Assembly (NCBI RefSeq): GCF_003116035.1 | Contig: NZ_LGQW01000015.1 | Location: 5,592,789 to 5,656,788, forward strand | Length of the DNA: 64,000 nucleotides | Reading direction: 5' to 3' | From: Azospirillum sp. TSH64 | GTDB lineage: Bacteria; Pseudomonadota; Alphaproteobacteria; Azospirillales; Azospirillaceae | Shown here: one piece after another, positions 43,913 to 51,401 of the stretch | Position numbering within the stretch: position 1 is the stretch's first letter | Layout of the letters: the number at the start of each line of letters is the position of its first letter | Position numbers and translations under genes: made by a program | Notes under the pieces: generated by a model | What the model was told of the DNA's origin: nothing | Seen by the model: only the letters and a program-made list of their open reading frames with translations | Databases searched by the model: none

Positions 43913-45058
43913 TCAGCTCCTCCCCGTTTCGGCGGCGGCGGTGCCGCGGCGGCGGAACAGCGCCTCCACCTGCGGCTTGAACAGGTTCTCCATCGCACCG
44001 GCGAACAGGATGACCAGACCCTGGATGACCATCACCAGCTCGCGGTTGATCGTGGGGTATTCAAAGGACAGCTGGCCGCCGCCCTGCGCCAGAACCCCGA
44101 ACAGCAGGGCCGCCAGAATGATCCCGACCGGATGGTTGCGCCCCATCAGCGCCACGGCGATGCCGACAAAGCCGACGCCGCCGGTGAAGTTCAGGATCAC
44201 CCGGTGCTGCACGCCCAGGATCTCGTTCACGCCGACGAAGCCGGCGAGCGCGCCGGAGATCAGCATGGCGATGACGATGTTGCGCGCCGGCGAGATGCCG
44301 GCATAGACCGCCGCCCGTTCGTTCCGGCCCACCGTCCGCAGCTCGTACCCCCAGCGGGTCCGGCGCAGGAAGATGTGGAACAGCAGACAGCAGGCCAGCG
44401 CCCAGAGGAAGGACAGGTTCAGCGGCGAGGCGGGAATCGCGATACCGAACCAGCCGAGCGCCCGGTCCATCGACGGCAGCCAGACGCCGGGGTCGAACTC
44501 GCGGGTTTCCGGCGACTGGCTGCCGGGGCGGATCAGCACGTCCACCAGCAGCCAGGTCATGATCGACGCGGCGATGAAGTTGAACATGATCGTCGTGATG
44601 ACGATGTGGCTGCCGCGCTTGGCCTGGAGCCACGCCGGGATGAAGGCCCAGGCGGCGCCGAACAGGGCCGAAGCCAGCACCGCCAGCACGGCCACCACCG
44701 GCCAGGGCCAGCCGGTCAGCGCCAGCGCCACCAGCCCGGCGCCGAGCCCACCCAGATAGGCCTGCCCCTCGCCGCCGATGTTGAACAGCCCGCAATGGAA
44801 GGCGATGGCGACCGCCAGTCCGGTGAAGATGTAGTCGGTGGTGTAATAGAGGGTGTAGCCGATGGCCTCGGGATATCCCAGGGCCTCCGACACCAGCAGC
44901 GACAGCACGTCCACCGGGTTCTCGCCGATCACCAGGATCACCAGCCCCGACAGCACGAAGGCGGCGACGAGGTTGAGAACCGGCAGCAGCGCATAACCGA
45001 CCCAGCCCGGCACCGCGCCCGGCTGGCCCTTCCCCGATCCGCTCAGCAGCACCGGCAT
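43913..45058 (-). CDS. Bmp-type nucleoside ABC importer, permease 1 (second system)
   Basis: A 381-residue permease with ten or so helices. AIAFHCGLFNIGGEGQAYLGGLGAGL is the family loop, and RWGYELRTVGRNERAAVYAGIS follows in the middle. It is first in the operon permease-permease-cdd-punA-deoC-deoA. Start ATG 45058 has AGGAG immediately adjacent, which is too close, so the true start may be a nearby non-ATG codon. The usual ATPase and binding-protein genes are not upstream; the neighbour is an unrelated ferredoxin-like gene on the other strand. Confidence 0.9.
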   Translation of the reverse strand: MPVLLSGSGKGQPGAVPGWVGYALLPVLNLVAAFVLSGLVILVIGENPVDVLSLLVSEALGYPEAIGYTLYYTTDYIFTGLAVAIAFHCGLFNIGGEGQAYLGGLGAGLVALALTGWPWPVVAVLAVLASALFGAAWAFIPAWLQAKRGSHIVITTIMFNFIAASIMTWLLVDVLIRPGSQSPETREFDPGVWLPSMDRALGWFGIAIPASPLNLSFLWALACCLLFHIFLRRTRWGYELRTVGRNERAAVYAGISPARNIVIAMLISGALAGFVGVNEILGVQHRVILNFTGGVGFVGIAVALMGRNHPVGIILAALLFGVLAQGGGQLSFEYPTINRELVMVIQGLVILFAGAMENLFKPQVEALFRRRGTAAAETGRS

Positions 45059-45237
45059 CTCCTGGATTGCCCCTTGCCGGGGATTCTTAACCGCCAATGC
45101 TCTGCCGACCAAGCGTTTCGTGATGTGAGAAAGCCAATGGGCACCGGGACTTGGAAGCGTCACAAAAGTCTTGCCGCAACGCAGCATTCTGGCATGCTTC
45201 TTACCCATAGAATTTTTATGGCTATGGAGCATGACCG

Positions 45238-45570
45238 ATGCCGCTCGATATTCCGCAGACCTTCCGCCACCACGTCTTCTGCTGCGCCCAGCAGCGCCCG
45301 CCCGGCCATCCGCGCGGCAGCTGCGCCGCCAAGGGCGCGCATCCGCTGTGGCAGCGGCTCGATCAGAAAATCCAGGGCAAGGGGCTGGCCGACGTCGGCA
45401 TGGCGATGACCGGCTGCCTCGGCTTCTGCTCCGCCGGGCCGCTGATGGTGGTGTATCCGGAAGGCATCTGGTACCGGCCGGAAACCCCGGAGGACATCGA
45501 CGAGATCGTCGACTCGCATCTGGTGAAGGATGAGCCGGTCGAGCGGCTGGTGATGGTTCTGACGCGGTGA
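45238..45570 (+). CDS. Thioredoxin-like [2Fe-2S] ferredoxin-domain protein
   Basis: A 110-residue protein of the NuoE/Shethna type thioredoxin-like ferredoxins. Early cysteines lie in HVFCCAQQRPPGHPRGSC and the second pair in GCLGFCSAGP; VYPEGIWYRPETPEDIDEIVDSH is the usual C-terminal half. It probably binds one [2Fe-2S] cluster. The partner is unknown. It is a single gene, divergent from the nucleoside operon; ATGGAG lies upstream of the start. Confidence 0.85.
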   Translation: MPLDIPQTFRHHVFCCAQQRPPGHPRGSCAAKGAHPLWQRLDQKIQGKGLADVGMAMTGCLGFCSAGPLMVVYPEGIWYRPETPEDIDEIVDSHLVKDEPVERLVMVLTR

Positions 45571-45701
45571 GGCGAGCGGGCGCTTCACGCCACTCCCTGA
45601 AAGTGCCGGCGCCTACCAGACCTGCGGTTGCGGCATTGGGACACAGGCGCATTTGCCCATAATGTGGGCACCTCCCGCCATTGCCGTTCCGAACCGATTT
45701 C

Positions 45702-46616
45702 ATGACCGACGCCGAAACCGCCGACCTGCTGCCTGCCGAGGTCGATTCGGTTCCCTATGCCGTCGGCTGCTTCCTGGGCGCGATCCTGCTGTTCGCGGCG
45801 ATGGACACGCTGATCAAGTTCCTGACCGCCGATTACCCGGTGCCGCAGTTGATGTTCGTGCGCTCGCTGGTCGCATTCCTGCTGGTGGGCGGCTACACCC
45901 TGGCGTGCGGCGGCGGGATCGCGGCGATGCGGACGCGGCGGCCCCTGGGGCATGTCTGGCGCGCCTTCGCCGGGCTGATCTCCATGGGATGCTTCTTCTA
46001 TGCCTTCCGCGAATTGCCGCTGGCCGACGTCTATGTGCTGAGCTTCGCCGGTCCGCTGTTCATCACCGCGCTGTCGGCGCCTTTGCTGGGCGAGCCGGTG
46101 GGCTGGCGCCGCTGGGCCGCGGTGGTGGTCGGGTTCGGCGGCGTGGTGGTGATGGCGCAGCCGTCGGCCGGAGCGCCGCTGGTGCCGGTGCTGGTGGGGC
46201 TGTGCGCCGCCCTGTTCTATGCGCTGGCCGCGCTCGCCGTGCGCGGCCTGTCGCGGACGGAAACCAGTGCCTCCATCGTGCTCTACCTGCTGCTGACGAC
46301 GACAGTGGTCAGTGGGGCTCTGGCCGTGCCGGTCTGGACGGCGCCGACCAACTTCGCGCTGGGGATGATGGCGCTGGTCGGGGCCATCGGCGCCGGGGCG
46401 CAGGTGCTGCTGACCCAGGCCTTCCGCCGCGCGCCGCCGGCGGTGGTGGCGCCTTTTGAATATACCGGCATGGTCTGGGCCAGCCTGTTCGGCTGGCTGG
46501 TGTTCGGCGACCTGCCGACCGTGCCGGTCCTGGCCGGCGCCATGGTCATCATCGGCAGCGGGCTATACATCCTGCATCGTGAAACCATGGTGGCGCGCCG
46601 CCGGTTGGGTTCTTGA
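45702..46616 (+). CDS. EamA/DMT-family permease
   Basis: A 304-residue inner-membrane protein with about ten helices in two EamA repeats: AAMDTLIKFLTADYPVPQLMFVRSL in the first and LYALAALAVRGLSRTETSASIVLYLLL beginning the second. FEYTGMVWASLFGWLVFGDLP near the end is the common RhaT/YdcZ-type C-terminal text. ATG 45702 was chosen; a TTG at 45681 would add seven residues. Its stop codon overlaps the -35 box of the next operon. The substrate is unknown; exporters of amino acids and metabolites are common in the family. Confidence 0.85.
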   Translation: MTDAETADLLPAEVDSVPYAVGCFLGAILLFAAMDTLIKFLTADYPVPQLMFVRSLVAFLLVGGYTLACGGGIAAMRTRRPLGHVWRAFAGLISMGCFFYAFRELPLADVYVLSFAGPLFITALSAPLLGEPVGWRRWAAVVVGFGGVVVMAQPSAGAPLVPVLVGLCAALFYALAALAVRGLSRTETSASIVLYLLLTTTVVSGALAVPVWTAPTNFALGMMALVGAIGAGAQVLLTQAFRRAPPAVVAPFEYTGMVWASLFGWLVFGDLPTVPVLAGAMVIIGSGLYILHRETMVARRRLGS

Positions 46617-46640
46617 CAGGACGGGGCCGGCGGCGACACT
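46613..46640 (+). promoter_or_regulatory. Candidate promoter of the TPP riboswitch operon
   Basis: TTGACA (46613-46618), a perfect -35 box overlapping the preceding stop codon, and GACACT (46635-46640) have a 16-base spacer. Transcription would start near 46647, about 9 bases before the riboswitch. Confidence 0.55.
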
Positions 46641-46655
46641 CTCGCCGCCTGTTCA

Positions 46656-46751
46656 CGGCTGGGGTGCCCGTGCGGTTGCCGGTTCGGCAATCGCAGGGGC
46701 TGAGACAACACCCATCGAACCTGATCCGGGTCATGCCGGCGAAGGGAGCCG
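46656..46751 (+). promoter_or_regulatory. TPP (THI-box) riboswitch
   Basis: The thiamine pyrophosphate aptamer is read directly. P1 is CGGCT/AGCCG (46656-46660 with 46747-46751); GGGGTGCCC at 46661-46669 opens the P2 arm; GGCTGAGA (46698-46705) is the pyrimidine-sensing loop; ACACCC, then GAACCTGATC (46717-46726), and GGGTCATGCCGGCGAAGGGA (46728-46747) complete the P4/P5 arm. The variable P3 stem GCGGTTGCC/GGCAATCGC is at about 46672-46694. The next start codon is 96 bases downstream. No intrinsic terminator follows, so control is probably at translation initiation, with TPP lowering expression. Confidence 0.96.
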
Positions 46752-46846
46752 ACCGGAACCCGACGGACCCGCTGAAAGCTGCTGCAAAGCGCCCCGTCCC
46801 CTCCGCGTCGCCCCAACCGCCGGCGCGTGTCGAGGAGTTTTCGGTC

Positions 46847-47983
46847 ATGCGGCGCACGCTTTCCCTTCTGATCGGCCTGCTGGCCGCATCCTCCTGCCTG
46901 TCGTCCGCTGCCCGTGCCGACGACACGCTGTCCTTCCCGGTGCTGGTGCCGCTGACCGGCTTCCTGTCGCTGGAGGGCACCAGCCAGCGCAATGGCGCCG
47001 TCCTGGCGCTGAAGCAGACGCCGGCCGGAATCGCCATCGCCTCGGAGGTCGTCGATACCGGCACCTCGCCCGAGGCGGCGGTGACGGCGCTGGAACGCGC
47101 GGCCGGCCGCGGCACGGTCGGGGCGGTCGCCGCCAGCATGCTCGGCACCCAGATGCTGGCGATGCTGCCGCTGGCGGGCGAGCTGAAGCTGCCTCTGGTC
47201 ACCGTGTCGGGCACCGCCTCGATCACCGAGCAGGGCAATCCCTGGGTCTTCCGCTTCTTCCCCGGTGACGCGGTGACCAAGGCCGCCCACGCCCGCTATG
47301 TGGTGGAGGAGCTGGGCAAACGGCAGCCGGCCGTCATCTACCAGACCACCGCCTACGGCCAGAGCGGCAAGGCCCATCTCGACGCCGCCTTCAAGGCGCT
47401 GGGCGTCACGCCCGTCTTCGAGGAGGGGGTGGACCCGGCGGCCAAGGATTTGCTGCCGGTGCTGACCAAGGCGCTCGCCGCCAAGCCGGACGTGCTGGTC
47501 CTGCACCTGCATTCCGCCCCAACCGCGCTGCTGCTGCGCCAAGCGGCGTCCAGCGGCGTGACCCTGCCCATCGTCGCCGGCTCCGCCATGCACCAGCCGA
47601 GCACCGCGGCCCTGCTGGAACCGGCGGAACTCAAGGGCGTCTGTGCAGAGACCGCGGCCTCGCCGATTTCCGGCGGCACGCCGGAGGTCAAGGCCTTCAC
47701 CGACGCCTACCGTGCCGCCTTCGGCAAGGAGCCGGACGCTTTCGCGCTCGGCCAGTATGACGGCATGACCATGGTGCTGGAGGCGGTGAAGGCCGGCGCC
47801 CGATCGCCGGACGCCATCCGCAAGGCGCTGTCCGCCGAGACGTTCCAGGGCCTCGCCATGACCTACAAGTCCGACGGCAAGGGCAACATGGCCCATTCCG
47901 CCGTCATCGTCTGCTATGACGGGGCCAGCCGGGTGCCGGTGCTGGCGAAGCGGTACGACGACCCGACGCTTGCGGCGAAGTGA
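46847..47983 (+). CDS. HAAT-type ABC substrate-binding protein under TPP riboswitch control
   Basis: A 378-residue periplasmic protein of the LivK/Peripla_BP_6 class. A Sec signal (TLSLLIGLLAASSCLSSAARA) is followed by LSFPVLVPLTGFLSLEGTSQRNGAVLAL, the usual first lobe. VGAVAASMLGTQMLAMLPLAGELKLPLVTVSG is the hinge/ligand region. GAGGAG lies 9 bases before ATG 46847. It is the first gene after a TPP riboswitch, so its ligand is probably thiamine, a thiamine precursor or a breakdown product; the family itself binds amino acids, amides or urea. It heads a four-gene operon with a complete transporter. Confidence 0.92.
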   Translation: MRRTLSLLIGLLAASSCLSSAARADDTLSFPVLVPLTGFLSLEGTSQRNGAVLALKQTPAGIAIASEVVDTGTSPEAAVTALERAAGRGTVGAVAASMLGTQMLAMLPLAGELKLPLVTVSGTASITEQGNPWVFRFFPGDAVTKAAHARYVVEELGKRQPAVIYQTTAYGQSGKAHLDAAFKALGVTPVFEEGVDPAAKDLLPVLTKALAAKPDVLVLHLHSAPTALLLRQAASSGVTLPIVAGSAMHQPSTAALLEPAELKGVCAETAASPISGGTPEVKAFTDAYRAAFGKEPDAFALGQYDGMTMVLEAVKAGARSPDAIRKALSAETFQGLAMTYKSDGKGNMAHSAVIVCYDGASRVPVLAKRYDDPTLAAK

Positions 47984-47987
47984 ACGG

Positions 47988-48860
47988 ATGGCGGCGCTTC
48001 AACTGCTGGTCAACGGTGTGGCGCTGGGGGCGGCCTACGCCCTGGTGGCGCTGGGCTTCGTTCTGGTGCTGAACGCCACCTCGGCGGTGAATTTCGCCCA
48101 GGGCGATCTGGTGATGGCCGGCGGGCTGCTGGCGGTGGCGGCGGCGCCGCTGATCCCGCTGCCGGGCATCGTCCTGCTGCCGGTCGTTCTGGTGCTGATG
48201 GCGGCGCTGGGGCTGCTGCTGGCGCTGGCGGCCTATCTGCCGCTGCGCCGCCGGCCGCCGGTCTCGGTCTTCATCAGCACCATCGCGGTCGGCATCATCC
48301 TGCAGAACGGAGCCGCCATCCTGTTCGGGCCGGAGCCGCGCGCCGCACCGCCGCTGTTCGGCGACGATACGCTGCACATCGCCGGGTTGGCGGTGCCCGA
48401 GCAGTCGCTTGCCATCGTAGCGGTGGCGGGGCTGCTGATCGGGGCGCAGCAATGGGTGTTTGCCCGCACGCAGTTGGGCCGCCGGTTGCGCGCCACGGCG
48501 CAGGATCCGGAGATGGCGCGCGCCTGCGGCGTGCCGGTCACCGCGATGATCCTGGTGACCTTCGCCATCGGGGCGGCCTGTGCCGGCGCGGCCGGGCTGC
48601 TGCTGGCCAACCGCTATTTCGTCACGCCGACCTCGGGCGGCGACCTAATCCTCAAGGCCTACATCGCGGTGACGGTGGGGGGCTGGGGCTCCGTGCCGGG
48701 CGCGGTGGTGGGGGCGCTGTTGATCGCGCTGTTCGAGGTGGGAGTATCGTCGGTGCTCTCATATCCGGCGGCGTTGGGCGCGCTGTATCTGACCTTGCTG
48801 GCGATTCTGGTGCTCCGTCCGCAAGGGCTGTTCGGCGAAGCGGTGCGCCGCCGTGGGTGA
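47988..48860 (+). CDS. HAAT-type ABC permease (LivH-like)
   Basis: A 290-residue permease with eight or more helices. LLVNGVALGAAYALVALGFVLVLNATSAVNFAQGDLVMAGGLL is the classic LivH opening, and RLRATAQDPEMARACGVPV is the cytoplasmic loop that meets the ATPases. The start is 4 bases after the binding-protein stop. It overlaps the next gene by 8 bases. Confidence 0.94.
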   Translation: MAALQLLVNGVALGAAYALVALGFVLVLNATSAVNFAQGDLVMAGGLLAVAAAPLIPLPGIVLLPVVLVLMAALGLLLALAAYLPLRRRPPVSVFISTIAVGIILQNGAAILFGPEPRAAPPLFGDDTLHIAGLAVPEQSLAIVAVAGLLIGAQQWVFARTQLGRRLRATAQDPEMARACGVPVTAMILVTFAIGAACAGAAGLLLANRYFVTPTSGGDLILKAYIAVTVGGWGSVPGAVVGALLIALFEVGVSSVLSYPAALGALYLTLLAILVLRPQGLFGEAVRRRG

Positions 48861-50577
48861 ACGGCACTCTCCGGCCGAGACTGTCGCGCTGATCGCTGGC
48901 GCGCTTGCCCTGTTGGTCTATGCGCTGGCCTTCGCGTCCCCCTATGGCCTGCGCATCCTGACCGTCGCCGGGGTCTATGCGCTGGCGACCTTCGGATTCC
49001 AGATCGTCTTCGGGCTCGGCGGGGCGCTGTCGCTGGCGCAGGGCGCCTTCTTCGGCGTCGGCGCCTATGTGACTGGTATCCTCGGCAGCCGCTTTGGGCT
49101 CGGTTTCGAGGTGACCTTCCCGCTGTCGATGCTGGTGCCGCTGCTGCTGGCCCTGCCGGTCGGTCTGGCGGTGCTGCGGCTGGAATCGCATTACTTCGCC
49201 CTGGCGACGCTCGGCATCGCGCAGGTCCTTCATCTGCTGGCGGTCAACCTGCCGGAGCTGACCGGCGGCTCCAACGGGCTGGCCGGGGTGCCGGCGGCGG
49301 TGCTGTTCGGCTGGGCGGTGCCGCGCGGGCTGCCGATGGCCGGGCTTGTGTGGGGGCTGGTCGCTCTCGGCGGGCTGATCGGCTGGCGGCTGGCGGGGGG
49401 TCGGCTCGGCCGGTCGTTGACGATGCTGCGCGACGACCCGCTGGCGGCGGCAACGCTGGGGCTCGATGTCGGGCGGCTGCGGCTGATCGCCTTCGGCATC
49501 AGCGCCCTCTTCGCCGGGGCCGCCGGGGCGCTGGCCGTCCACACCCAGCGCGTCGTCTCTCCGGAGGTGCTGGAGTTTCCGGTCATGGTCTCCATCCTCA
49601 CCATCGCCATAGTCGGCGGGCGGGGGCAGATGGCCGGGGCGGTGCTGGGCGCCGTGCTGTTGCTGCATCTGCCGGAATGGTTCCGCTTCCTGGAGCGCGG
49701 CTATCTGGTCGTCTACGGCGTGGCGCTGCTGGCGACCGTGGTGCTGGCCCCGGACGGGTTGACCGGCCTGCTCGACCGCATCGCGGCCCGCCTGTTCAGC
49801 CGCCGGCCGCGGGCTTCGGTCGAGGCGAAGGAGCCGCCGCGTCCGCAAAACTCGCCGGACGGGCTGGCAGTCGACGATCTGCGCAAGTCCTTCGGCGGTG
49901 TGCGGGCGGTGGACGGCGTGTCGCTGGAACTGCGGCCGGGCAGCATCACCGGGCTGATCGGGCCGAACGGCTCCGGGAAATCCACGGTGATCAACCTGCT
50001 GTCGGGGCTGGAACGGCCGGATGCCGGGCGGGTGCGGCTCGGCGGGCGCGACGTCACCGGCACCCGCGCCGACCGGCTGGCCCGCGCCGGACTGGCCCGC
50101 AGCTTCCAGGCGGCGGTCTTGCCGAATGGGGCCGGCGTGCTGGAGGCGGTCGCCGCCGCGCGGCTTGCCGTCGATCCCGATGCCCGGACGGCGGAGGCGC
50201 ACGCCCGCTGGGCGCTCGACCGGCTGGGCGCCGGCGACTTGGCCGGCAAGGGCTGCGATGGGCTGCCGGCGGCGCTGCGGCGGCGGGTGGAACTGGCCCG
50301 GTCGCTGGTCCGCCGGCCGGCGGTGCTGCTGCTGGACGAACCCGCCGCCGGCCTGACCGACGGCGAGAAGGCGGAACTGGCGGCCCTGCTGCGCGAACTG
50401 GCGCAGGAGGGCGTGGCGATCCTGCTGGTGGAGCATGACATGGGCTTCCTGTTGCCGCTTGCCGGCCGGGTGCTGTGCCTCGACCGCGGCCGGGTCATCT
50501 ATGACGGGCCGGCCGGCGGCGTACGCCGGGATCCGGCGGTGGCCGCTGCCTATCTCGGCCGGGCGGTACCGGCATGA
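48853..50577 (+). CDS. Fused HAAT-type permease and ATPase (LivM-LivG fusion)
   Basis: A 574-residue protein joining two transporter subunits. Residues about 1-310 are a LivM-like permease (GVYALATFGFQIVFGLGGALSLAQGAFFGVGAY; LVALGGLIGWRLAGG, then LRDDPLAAATLGLDV). After a linker of about 25 residues, residues about 337-574 are a LivG-like ABC ATPase with Walker A GPNGSGKST, Walker B VLLLDEPAAGLT and IAILLVEHDMGF. The signature region reads CDGLPAALRRRVELARSLV, lacking the normal LSxGQ, so it is degenerate. Start GTG 48853 overlaps the previous gene. Such fusions are known in alphaproteobacteria. Confidence 0.92.
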   Translation: MGERHSPAETVALIAGALALLVYALAFASPYGLRILTVAGVYALATFGFQIVFGLGGALSLAQGAFFGVGAYVTGILGSRFGLGFEVTFPLSMLVPLLLALPVGLAVLRLESHYFALATLGIAQVLHLLAVNLPELTGGSNGLAGVPAAVLFGWAVPRGLPMAGLVWGLVALGGLIGWRLAGGRLGRSLTMLRDDPLAAATLGLDVGRLRLIAFGISALFAGAAGALAVHTQRVVSPEVLEFPVMVSILTIAIVGGRGQMAGAVLGAVLLLHLPEWFRFLERGYLVVYGVALLATVVLAPDGLTGLLDRIAARLFSRRPRASVEAKEPPRPQNSPDGLAVDDLRKSFGGVRAVDGVSLELRPGSITGLIGPNGSGKSTVINLLSGLERPDAGRVRLGGRDVTGTRADRLARAGLARSFQAAVLPNGAGVLEAVAAARLAVDPDARTAEAHARWALDRLGAGDLAGKGCDGLPAALRRRVELARSLVRRPAVLLLDEPAAGLTDGEKAELAALLRELAQEGVAILLVEHDMGFLLPLAGRVLCLDRGRVIYDGPAGGVRRDPAVAAAYLGRAVPA

Positions 50578-51275
50578 GCGCGCTGCTGTCCATCCGCGGC
50601 CTGAGCGCCGGCTATGGCGGGGCAAGCGCGCTCGACGAGGTGTCGCTGAGCCTTGCGGCGGGGGAGACGGTGGCGCTACTCGGCGCCAACGGGGCGGGCA
50701 AGTCGACCCTGCTGAAGGCCCTGCTCGGCCTTGTGCCGGCGCGGGGGGAGCTTCGCTTCGATGGGGCGGACATCGGCGGCCTCGCCACCGAGGCGCGGGT
50801 CCGGCGCGGCATCGGCTATGTGCCGGAAGGGCGGCGGGTCTTTGCGGGAATGAGCGTGCGCGACAATCTGGAGGTCGCCGGCCTGCCCGCCGGACGCGAC
50901 CGCGCACGGGATGTCGAGCGCGTCTTCGCCCTGTTCCCCGACCTTGCCCTGAAGAGCCGTGAGAGCGCCTGGCGCCTGTCCGGCGGCCAGCAGCAGATGC
51001 TGAGCCTGGGGCGCGCGCTGATGGGCCGGCCGCGCCTGCTTCTGCTGGACGAGCCGTCGCTCGGCCTGTCGCCCAAGCTGGCCGACGAGCTGTTTGCCGC
51101 CGTCCGCCGCATCGCCGACACCGGCACGGCCGTGCTGCTGGCCGAGCAGAGTGCTGCCCGCGCTCTGGCGGTCGCACCGCGCGCCGTGCTGCTGCGGCTG
51201 GGGCGCGTCGTCGGCGACGGGCCGGTGGCGGCGCTGTCGGACGAGAGGCTGCGCGAGACCTTCTTCGGCGGCTAG
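50574..51275 (+). CDS. HAAT-type ABC ATPase (LivF-like)
   Basis: A 233-residue ABC ATPase of the LivF class. Walker A is GANGAGKST (about 34-42), the signature LSGGQQQMLSLGRALM, and Walker B LLLLDEPSLGLSPKL. YVPEGRRVFAGMSVRDNLEVAG is typical of LivF. It overlaps the fused subunit by 4 bases and ends the riboswitch operon. It keeps an intact signature, whereas the LivG half of its partner does not. Confidence 0.94.
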   Translation: MSALLSIRGLSAGYGGASALDEVSLSLAAGETVALLGANGAGKSTLLKALLGLVPARGELRFDGADIGGLATEARVRRGIGYVPEGRRVFAGMSVRDNLEVAGLPAGRDRARDVERVFALFPDLALKSRESAWRLSGGQQQMLSLGRALMGRPRLLLLDEPSLGLSPKLADELFAAVRRIADTGTAVLLAEQSAARALAVAPRAVLLRLGRVVGDGPVAALSDERLRETFFGG

Positions 51276-51401
51276 GCGCCTGCCTATGCGTGTCCTGTGC
51301 AACAGGTGTCTGTTTCGTGCCACAGGACGGGCGGTTGGACTTGCGGACGGGGGCAGGCGCGGATAGCTTCGCCGCCACAACCATCTATGGATTACCTCGT
51401 C

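Noticed and set aside
45190..45215. Sigma-54-like promoter TGGCAT-N5-TTACC upstream of the ferredoxin-like gene
   Set aside because: The -12 element lacks the required GC (reads AC at the right distance), so it does not meet the GG-N10-GC rule.
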